Source of the DNA: Burkholderiaceae bacterium
GTDB lineage: Bacteria; Pseudomonadota; Gammaproteobacteria; Burkholderiales; Burkholderiaceae_C
DNA: 12,036 bases
Assembly (NCBI GenBank): GCA_023262645.1
Contig: JALRAA010000018.1
Location: 1-12,036, forward strand
Reading direction: 5' to 3'
Under the pieces are notes generated by a model, which saw only the letters and a list, made by a program, of their open reading frames with translations, ran no database searches and was not told where the DNA came from. A program made the position numbers and the translations under genes. Shown in pieces: positions 7,556 through 12,036 of this stretch (positions are counted from its first letter, which is position 1; the number at the start of each line of letters is the position of its first letter).

Positions 7556-7561
7556 TAGAAT
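7556..7561 (+). promoter_or_regulatory. Candidate -10 box in the pgsA-HU spacer
   Basis: TAGAAT, preceded by TTGCTG at 15 bp or TTTGCT at 16 bp, could start the HU transcript and give a leader of roughly 150 nt. A second candidate is TTGACG at 7600-7605, which has only a poor -10 downstream (GAACAT, 7623-7628). Neither is decisive. Confidence 0.3.
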
Positions 7562-7647
7562 CCTTACTGAACGTTTTTTATCGGATACCTCTCAGTATCT
7601 TGACGAAATGTTTGTGGCTTTTGAACATTTGCTGAAACTCTCCATTC

Positions 7648-7672
7648 AGTGTTTTTCGCTAAAACACTTTTT
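7648..7672 (+). terminator. T-tailed hairpin before the HU gene (pgsA terminator or HU leader attenuator)
   Basis: AGTGTTTT (7648-7655) and AAAACACT (7661-7668) form a perfect 8-bp stem with a 5-nt loop, followed by a run of T to 7672. The stem is A/T-rich with three G-C or C-G pairs, so as a terminator it is weak to moderate. It lies 121 nt after pgsA and 48 nt before the HU start. Its role depends on whether the HU promoter is upstream or downstream of it. Confidence 0.5.
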
Positions 7673-7720
7673 GTCGATCTATCAACCTACTTAAACACAC
7701 CTTATGTCAAGGGGAACTTT

Positions 7721-7993
7721 GTGAATAAATCTGAACTCATTGAACACATTGCTGCAGATGCAGATATTTCAAAAGCAGCGGCAACTCGCGCTCTTGAATC
7801 CACCATCGAATCCATCACCGCCGCATTGAAAAAAGGCGACTCGGTTTCTCTGGTCGGCTTTGGCACATTCGAAGTGTCAAAGCGCGCTGAGAGAAGCGGC
7901 AGAAACCCTGCCACAGGCGCTGCCATTACAATCAAGGCTGCTTCTGTGCCAAAGTTTCGTCCTGGTAAAGCGTTGAAAGACGCTTTAAATTGA
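7721..7993 (+). CDS. Nucleoid DNA-binding protein HU
   Basis: HU is a small basic dimer that bends and compacts DNA with little sequence preference and helps replication, recombination and transcription. From the GTG the protein is 90 residues, exactly the HU length, starting MNKSELIEHIA. The hydrophobic core GFGTF is at 46-50. The DNA-grasping arm carries RNP at 61-63, with the intercalating proline at 63, and the end PKFRPGKALKDALN is canonical. The frame stays open upstream to about 7649, but GTG at 7721 is chosen because AAGGGG (7709-7714) lies 6 nt before it and the family begins there. It resembles beta-proteobacterial HupB; the symbol is withheld because HU paralogues cannot be told apart here. 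tRNA-Val begins 15 nt after the stop, so the two are probably made as one transcript. ppiD lies beyond, a neighbourhood shared with E. coli hupB-ppiD. Confidence 0.96.
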   Translation: MNKSELIEHIAADADISKAAATRALESTIESITAALKKGDSVSLVGFGTFEVSKRAERSGRNPATGAAITIKAASVPKFRPGKALKDALN

Positions 7994-8008
7994 TTTGAAG
8001 ATTCGGTG

Positions 8009-8084
8009 GGGTGCTTAGCTCAGTTGGTAGAGCGGCGCCTTTACACGGCGTAGGTCGGCGGTTCGAGACCGTCAGCACCCACCA
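8009..8084 (+). tRNA. tRNA-Val (anticodon UAC)
   Basis: This is a complete 76-nt cloverleaf. The acceptor stem GGGTGCT (8009-8015) pairs perfectly with AGCACCC (8074-8080). It has a GCTC/GAGC D-stem, an anticodon stem 8035-8039/8047-8051 closed by one G-U pair, and the anticodon TAC at 8042-8044. The T-arm has GGTTCGA, and CCA is encoded at 8082-8084. It reads GUA and, by wobble, other valine codons. It sits between the HU gene and a strong terminator, with no promoter evident in the 15-nt gap, so it should be cut from the HU transcript. Confidence 0.98.
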
Positions 8085-8092
8085 AACCATTC

Positions 8093-8122
8093 AGGCGAAC
8101 AGTGTTCGCCTTTTCTTTTTTT
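8093..8122 (+). terminator. Strong Rho-independent terminator after tRNA-Val
   Basis: AGGCGAAC (8093-8100) pairs perfectly with GTTCGCCT (8104-8111) around a 3-nt loop. A nearly unbroken T-run follows to 8122. It begins 8 nt after the tRNA CCA end and should stop the HU-tRNA-Val transcript. Its T-run ends only 14 nt before the ppiD ATG. Confidence 0.92.
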
Positions 8123-8136
8123 AATCTACAAAGCCC

Positions 8137-10053
8137 ATGTTCGATTTCATCCGCCAACATAAAAAGATCATGCAGATTCTGCTGATCATCCTTATTTTTC
8201 CTTCATTTGTTTTGTTCGGCATTGATGGCTACAAACGATTCAATTCAAGCGGTGAAGTGGTGGCCTCTGTGGATGGCGTCGATATCTCCAAAGAGGAGTG
8301 GGAGAAATCTCACCAAAGTGAAATTCAGCGTATGCGTGCGTCTATGCCCACCATCGATGTCAGCATGTTCGATACCCCAGCTATCAAATATGGCGTTCTC
8401 GAAAGATTGGTGCAATCCAGAGTGCTTGAGGCCAGCGCTAAAAAGTTGAATTTAAAAGTTTCCGACCAGAAAGTGGCTCAATCTATTGCTGAAATGGAAG
8501 TACTGGCCTCTATCAAGAAACCTGATGGCTCATTAGATATTGAAAAATACCGCCAATTGCTTGCTGCACAGGGCATGACACCTGAGATTTTTGAAAGCCG
8601 TATGCGATCCGATGTTGCGGTCAAACAAGTAGTGACAGGAGTCACGCAAAGCAGTGTGACCTTTCCCTCCCAAATGGAGGTTGCACTTGACGCCTTTTAT
8701 CAACAACGGGAAGTGCAAATCGCCATTTTTTCTGCATCCGATTACTTGGGTGAAGCGAAACCAACCGACGAAGAAGTGCTCAAGTATTTCAATGCGCACA
8801 AGGAAGAGTTCAAATCACTTGAATCAGCCGACATCGAGTATGTGGTGCTGAGTCAAGAAGCGATTGAAAAAACCATCACAGTCAGTGAGGCCGAACTCAA
8901 AAGCTATTTCGAACAGAACCAAAGCAACTTGGCCGCCAAAGAAGAGCGAAAAGCCAGCCATATTTTGATCAATGCGCCCAAAGAAATGAACGAAGCTGAC
9001 AGGGCAAAAGCCAAGGAAAAAGCGCTTTCATTGCTGGATATGGTGAAAAAATCTCCTGCCCAATTTGCGGACATTGCAAAGAAAAATTCGCAAGATCCCG
9101 GATCTGCCGTTAATGGTGGTGACCTTGGATTTTTCGCAAGAGGCGCTATGGTTAAACCTTTCGAAGATGCAGCCTTCAATCTGAAAAAAGGCGAGATCAG
9201 CGGCCTCGTGCAGTCTGACTTCGGTTTTCACATTATTCAACTCACCGACATCAAATCCGCCTCTGGCGCGAATTTTTCACAAATGCGCAGTGGCCTAGAA
9301 GCTGAGCTCAAAAAGCAGCTTGCCCAAAAGAAATATGCAGAGATCGCTGAGCAATTCACAAACATGGTTTACGAGCAAGCAGATAGTTTCAAAGCCGTGG
9401 CGCAGAAATTCAAATTGGACATTCAAACCGCTGCTGGCGTATCAAAAGATATCAACGCAGACAAAAAAACAGCGTGGGCCAACCCCAATGTTCTAAAGGC
9501 GGTTTTTTCTCCTGAAAGTATCAAGAGTCTGAGAAATACCGAAGCCATGGAGATTGCTCCCAACACGCTTATTTCTGTGCGTATCACGAAGCATTACCCA
9601 GCAAACTATTTGAGCTTAGAAGAAGTCAAGCCGATGTTGGTTCAAACCGTGCTCAACGAAAAGGCCCTGAGCTTGGCCAAAAAGGACGGCGCGACCAAAT
9701 TAGAGCAATGGAAAAAAACACCTGACAAAGCAGAGCTACAAGCACCTGTTGCACTCAGCAGAGACCAAAATCTCAAACTTCCTGGAAATTTGGTCGACGA
9801 GGCAATGCGAGCCAATCCTGAAAAATTGCCAGTCATGATCGGTGTCGATCTGGGTGCCAAAGGCTTTGGTATTGTGAAGGTCAACAAAATGCTTCCCTCT
9901 GCAAATAACCCCACCAAGACGCCCGAGCTCAAACAAAGATTCATCAAATCTTGGTCAACCGCAGAAAATTTGGCTTACTTTAGTTATTTGAAAGATATTT
10001 TGAAGGTTACTTTGAAAGAGCCCTCGCCAGACCTTGTCAAACCCAGCAAGTAA
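8137..10053 (+). CDS. ppiD: Membrane-anchored periplasmic folding factor PpiD (SurA N-terminal plus parvulin domain)
   Basis: PpiD works on the periplasmic face of the inner membrane near the Sec channel, helping newly exported proteins fold. The 638 residues are close to the family's usual length (E. coli 623). A short basic cytoplasmic start leads into one membrane segment (about 12-28), then a SurA-like chaperone region (about 35-185). A parvulin domain follows at about 271-374, with ASHILI, GGDLGFFARG (327-336) and FGFHIIQL, and then a second chaperone lobe. The parvulin motifs look complete, including the conserved His at 275 and 365, whereas the E. coli PpiD domain is reported to lack isomerase activity; activity here is unproven. 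There is no Shine-Dalgarno before the ATG, and the preceding terminator leaves almost no room for a promoter. The HU-ppiD neighbourhood supports the assignment. Confidence 0.94.
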   Translation: MFDFIRQHKKIMQILLIILIFPSFVLFGIDGYKRFNSSGEVVASVDGVDISKEEWEKSHQSEIQRMRASMPTIDVSMFDTPAIKYGVLERLVQSRVLEASAKKLNLKVSDQKVAQSIAEMEVLASIKKPDGSLDIEKYRQLLAAQGMTPEIFESRMRSDVAVKQVVTGVTQSSVTFPSQMEVALDAFYQQREVQIAIFSASDYLGEAKPTDEEVLKYFNAHKEEFKSLESADIEYVVLSQEAIEKTITVSEAELKSYFEQNQSNLAAKEERKASHILINAPKEMNEADRAKAKEKALSLLDMVKKSPAQFADIAKKNSQDPGSAVNGGDLGFFARGAMVKPFEDAAFNLKKGEISGLVQSDFGFHIIQLTDIKSASGANFSQMRSGLEAELKKQLAQKKYAEIAEQFTNMVYEQADSFKAVAQKFKLDIQTAAGVSKDINADKKTAWANPNVLKAVFSPESIKSLRNTEAMEIAPNTLISVRITKHYPANYLSLEEVKPMLVQTVLNEKALSLAKKDGATKLEQWKKTPDKAELQAPVALSRDQNLKLPGNLVDEAMRANPEKLPVMIGVDLGAKGFGIVKVNKMLPSANNPTKTPELKQRFIKSWSTAENLAYFSYLKDILKVTLKEPSPDLVKPSK

Positions 10054-10055
10054 GG

Positions 10056-10065
10056 TGTGCGCACA
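10056..10065 (+). repeat. Perfect 10-bp palindrome at the tRNA-His promoter
   Basis: TGTGCGCACA is self-complementary. It occupies the place where the -35 element of the tRNA-His promoter would be expected, with the TATAAT box beginning 13 bp after it. With almost no loop it is not a usable RNA hairpin, so DNA binding by a dimeric regulator is the more natural reading, if it has any function. Confidence 0.35.
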
Positions 10066-10078
10066 ATTTTTTGCTAGT

Positions 10079-10084
10079 TATAAT
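10079..10084 (+). promoter_or_regulatory. -10 box for tRNA-His
   Basis: TATAAT is a perfect sigma-70 -10 hexamer ending 8 nt before the first tRNA base, so transcription would begin within a few bases of the mature 5' end. The -35 region at 16-17 bp spacing is poor. The gap from ppiD has no other promoter-like sequence. Confidence 0.75.
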
Positions 10085-10092
10085 GGGTTTGT

Positions 10093-10169
10093 GGTGGCTG
10101 TAGCTCAGTTGGTAGAGTCCAGGATTGTGATTCCTGTTGTCGTGGGTTCGAGCCCCATCAGCCACCCCA
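10093..10169 (+). tRNA. tRNA-His (anticodon GUG)
   Basis: The 77-nt gene includes the extra G at position -1 (10093) that marks histidine tRNAs, opposite C73 (10166). The acceptor stem GTGGCTG (10094-10100) pairs with CAGCCAC (10159-10165). The D-arm is GCTCAGTTGGTAGAG, the anticodon loop TTGTGAT has GTG at 10127-10129, the T-arm has GGGTTCGAGCCC, and CCA is encoded at 10167-10169. It decodes both histidine codons. There is no terminator before the aminotransferase ATG 27 nt later. Confidence 0.98.
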
Positions 10170-10196
10170 TTTATTGATATCTACCGGAGTTACTTC

Positions 10197-11351
10197 ATGC
10201 CTGGACTTCTTCCTGAAATTGATCCTGACGGCTTACTTGAATTTTCTGTTGTATACACAGACCGCGCTTTGAATCACATGTCGCAACGCTTTCAAGGCGT
10301 GATGAAAGACATCTCCAAAATACTCAAAGAGGTTTATCAAGCGCATTCAACGGTTTTGGTGCCAGGCAGCGGGACATTTGGCATGGAATCAGTGGCCAGA
10401 CAATTTGCAACTGGAAAAAAAGTTTTGGTCATCAGAAACGGATGGTTCAGTTACAGATGGTCGCAAATTTTTGACATGGGAAATATTCCGTCTGAATCCA
10501 TTGTTCTCAAAGCCAAGCCTTTGTCCAGCGACAAACAAGCATCTTGGGCGCCTTGTCCTATCGATCAAGTCGTACAAACCATTCACAAAGAAAAACCTGC
10601 AGTCGTTTTCGCGCCCCACGTCGAAACCTCAGCGGGCATGATCTTGCCCGACGATTACTTGAAAAAGGTTTCTGATGCTGTCCACCAGTACGGTGGATTA
10701 TTTGTCTTGGACTGCATTGCTTCGGGCGCGATGTGGGTTGACATGAAATCGACGGGTGTTGATGTCTTGGTCAGCGCGCCACAAAAGGGTTGGAGCGGTT
10801 CACCTTGTTGTGCCATGGTGATGCTGAGTGAACATGCAAGAACGGTTATCGAGACAACCCAAAGCAGCAGTTTTGCATGTGATTTGAAGAAATGGCTTCA
10901 AATCATGGAAAGCTATGAAAAAGGCACACACTCCTACCACACAACCATGCCCACGGATGCTTTAACCCGTTTGCGTGAAGTGATGCAGGAAACCGAAGCC
11001 TATGGCTTTGAAAAAGTTCGCCAAGAGCAAATTGAACTCGGCGCCAGAGTGAGAGAAATGTTGGAAAGCCGCGGAATTGTGAGCGTTGCTGCCAATGGTT
11101 ACAAGGCGCCTGGTGTGGTTGTCAGTTACACCAATGACCCTGAAATCCAGAGCAGTAAAAAATTCTTGGCGCTTGGGTTGCAAACTGCTGCGGGTGTACC
11201 TCTGCAATGTGACGAACCTGCCGATTTCATGACATTCAGAATTGGCCTTTTTGGGCTTGAAAAACTCCACCATATTGAGCGCAGCCTAGGACATTTGTCT
11301 GCTGCACTGGATCAGTTAGGTTTCAAGGAAAAAATAGCACTGGCTGCTTGA
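10197..11351 (+). CDS. Class V pyridoxal-phosphate aminotransferase, alanine-glyoxylate / serine-glyoxylate type
   Basis: The fold-type I PLP enzyme has 384 residues. The phosphate-binding loop GSGTFGMES is at 57-65. The Asp that holds the pyridine nitrogen is D172 (LDCIAS), the Schiff-base lysine is K197 in SAPQKGWSG, and a C-terminal FRIGLFG contains R348, placed like the substrate-carboxylate arginine of alanine-glyoxylate aminotransferases. All catalytic residues appear intact. It probably moves an amino group from a small amino acid (alanine or serine) to a 2-oxo acid such as glyoxylate. The exact substrates, and relatives such as aminoethylphosphonate or purine-degradation aminotransferases, cannot be separated by eye. 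The frame is open back into tRNA-His, but the ATG at 10197 is chosen because CGGAG sits 7 nt before it and the protein then starts at the expected N-terminus. yggT follows after 1 nt. Confidence 0.9.
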   Translation: MPGLLPEIDPDGLLEFSVVYTDRALNHMSQRFQGVMKDISKILKEVYQAHSTVLVPGSGTFGMESVARQFATGKKVLVIRNGWFSYRWSQIFDMGNIPSESIVLKAKPLSSDKQASWAPCPIDQVVQTIHKEKPAVVFAPHVETSAGMILPDDYLKKVSDAVHQYGGLFVLDCIASGAMWVDMKSTGVDVLVSAPQKGWSGSPCCAMVMLSEHARTVIETTQSSSFACDLKKWLQIMESYEKGTHSYHTTMPTDALTRLREVMQETEAYGFEKVRQEQIELGARVREMLESRGIVSVAANGYKAPGVVVSYTNDPEIQSSKKFLALGLQTAAGVPLQCDEPADFMTFRIGLFGLEKLHHIERSLGHLSAALDQLGFKEKIALAA

Positions 11352-11352
11352 C

Positions 11353-11916
11353 ATGCTCACCCAAATTGCGCTGTTGTTGCTCAAAACAGCAACTTCTTTT
11401 TGGGTGGGATTGTTTCTTTTCCGTGGGTACTGTTTGTTTATCAAACTCAATCTCAGTCAAGGGCTTGGTCAATTCAGTCTGTTTGTCTACCGACTCACCG
11501 ATTGGTCCGTGTTACCCCTGAGAAGGTTGTTTCCCAAGACATCCCGCTTTGATGTTGCTTCCTTTGTATCTGCATACTTGGTTCAATTAGCGGGAATTTT
11601 GCTTCAGTCGTTATTGCTTGCTGGCTATTTTTCGTTGATGCCTTCCCTGGGCTTGGCGCTATTTGAACTTGCAAGTTCTGCCTTGAGTGGCCTCACTGGG
11701 TTGCTCATCATTTTTGCGTTGATGAGTTGGGTATCTTCCAACCCAGATATTCAGTACTTTCTTGACAAATTGACACAGCCGTTCTTGTCGCCAATCAGGA
11801 AAATAGTCCCACCAATTGCAGGTGTGGACATTTCCATATTGATTGCTTTGTTGTTGCTACAAGTGATCAACATAGTCTTAGCCAATCTCAGAGTTTGGCT
11901 TTTGACACTGCATTAG
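11353..11916 (+). CDS. YggT-family integral membrane protein
   Basis: The 187-residue protein is strongly hydrophobic and contains two copies of the YggT repeat, each a membrane helix region with a short amphipathic loop. The first has LTDWSVLPLRRLFP (48-61). The second has LTQPFLSPIRKIVPP (140-154) followed by GVDIS and a final helix. The duplicated arrangement is the usual proteobacterial form. The family's function is not settled; links to osmotic tolerance and, in other bacteria and plastids, to membrane organisation at division have been reported. The ATG lies 1 nt after the aminotransferase stop, so the two are very likely co-translated. There is no Shine-Dalgarno beyond weak purines within the upstream gene. 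In many proteobacteria yggT sits near proC, which is not seen here. Confidence 0.9.
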   Translation: MLTQIALLLLKTATSFWVGLFLFRGYCLFIKLNLSQGLGQFSLFVYRLTDWSVLPLRRLFPKTSRFDVASFVSAYLVQLAGILLQSLLLAGYFSLMPSLGLALFELASSALSGLTGLLIIFALMSWVSSNPDIQYFLDKLTQPFLSPIRKIVPPIAGVDISILIALLLLQVINIVLANLRVWLLTLH

Positions 11917-11925
11917 AAAACTCTC

Positions 11926-12036
11926 ATGGGTATTTGGATTGAACTCGGTGTTTTTCTGCTGGTATTCGTTTTTGCATTCTTTCAATTGCGAGAGCTTAAG
12001 CAAGAAAAATTGAAACGAGAAAAACTCAAAGCCACC
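11926..12036 (+). CDS. Small membrane-anchored protein with Lys/Glu-rich helix, cut by window edge
   Basis: The frame is open from ATG 11926 to the right edge, giving 37 residues. The first 20 (MGIWIELGVFLLVFVFAFFQ) form one membrane helix. They are followed by a charged segment rich in Lys, Glu and Leu (LRELKQEKLKREKLK) that looks helical or coiled-coil and would face the cytoplasm. It starts 9 nt after the yggT stop, so it is probably in the same transcript. I do not recognise the family, and too little is present to assign a role. The lack of a clear ribosome binding site leaves the start somewhat uncertain. Confidence 0.6.
   Translation, partial: MGIWIELGVFLLVFVFAFFQLRELKQEKLKREKLKAT

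Noticed and set aside
7649..7720. N-terminal extension of HU by 24 residues from a GTG at 7649
   Set aside because: It would start inside the T-tailed hairpin, has no ribosome binding site and gives a non-HU N-terminus. GTG 7721 has AAGGGG before it and yields the exact 90-residue family length.
10056..10076. Palindrome followed by T-run as a terminator for ppiD
   Set aside because: TGTGCGCACA leaves no room for a loop, so at most a 3-bp stem can form in RNA. It is not a usable terminator hairpin.
10137..10196. N-terminal extension of the aminotransferase starting inside tRNA-His
   Set aside because: The extra 20 residues would be translated from tRNA sequence. ATG 10197 has its own Shine-Dalgarno and matches the family start.
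1..12036. Mobile elements, CRISPR arrays, phage or defence genes, or an undescribed multi-gene system
   Set aside because: Nearly all sequence is taken by intact housekeeping genes with short gaps; I saw no repeat arrays, transposase motifs, terminal inverted repeats or tRNA 3'-end duplications that would mark an integration site.

Overview
The window looks like ordinary housekeeping chromosome from a betaproteobacterium of the order Burkholderiales, probably near Comamonadaceae. The reasons are protein-level resemblance (DnaE, Rho, HU, the type B L31 and an ArnT-like membrane protein) and the clustering of rpmE2, rho and trxA, and of a HU gene, tRNA-Val and ppiD. Base composition, judged by eye, is a little under 50% G+C. 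That is low for many Burkholderiales and would fit a freshwater or otherwise streamlined lineage. Genus cannot be set from the sequence alone.

Layout. On the minus strand, reading right to left: trxA (thioredoxin 1), rho (transcription termination factor), rpmE2 (type B ribosomal protein L31), a strong hairpin terminator, then a multi-pass ArnT-like membrane protein that runs off the left edge. Divergent from trxA on the plus strand are dnaE (replicative DNA polymerase III alpha) and, 3 nt later, pgsA (phosphatidylglycerophosphate synthase). A roughly 195-nt spacer with a T-tailed hairpin leads to a GTG-started HU gene, a tRNA-Val(UAC) 15 nt after it, and a strong terminator whose T-run ends 14 nt before ppiD (periplasmic folding factor). 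After ppiD, a consensus-like promoter drives tRNA-His(GUG). With no terminator in between, this is followed by a class V aminotransferase, a YggT-family membrane protein and the start of a small membrane-anchored protein cut by the right edge.

How they work together. The window covers replication (dnaE), nucleoid architecture (HU), transcription termination (rho), translation (L31, tRNA-Val, tRNA-His), membrane lipid synthesis (pgsA), envelope protein folding (ppiD) and redox balance (trxA). I see no mobile element, CRISPR array, toxin-antitoxin pair, phage gene or defence cassette, and no clear evidence of an undescribed system. The points worth a second look are regulatory: the rho leader (a hairpin that masks the ribosome binding site and a C-rich stretch that could bind Rho), a possibly leaderless dnaE start, the terminator pressed against ppiD, a terminator-like hairpin in the HU leader, and an mRNA apparently led by tRNA-His.
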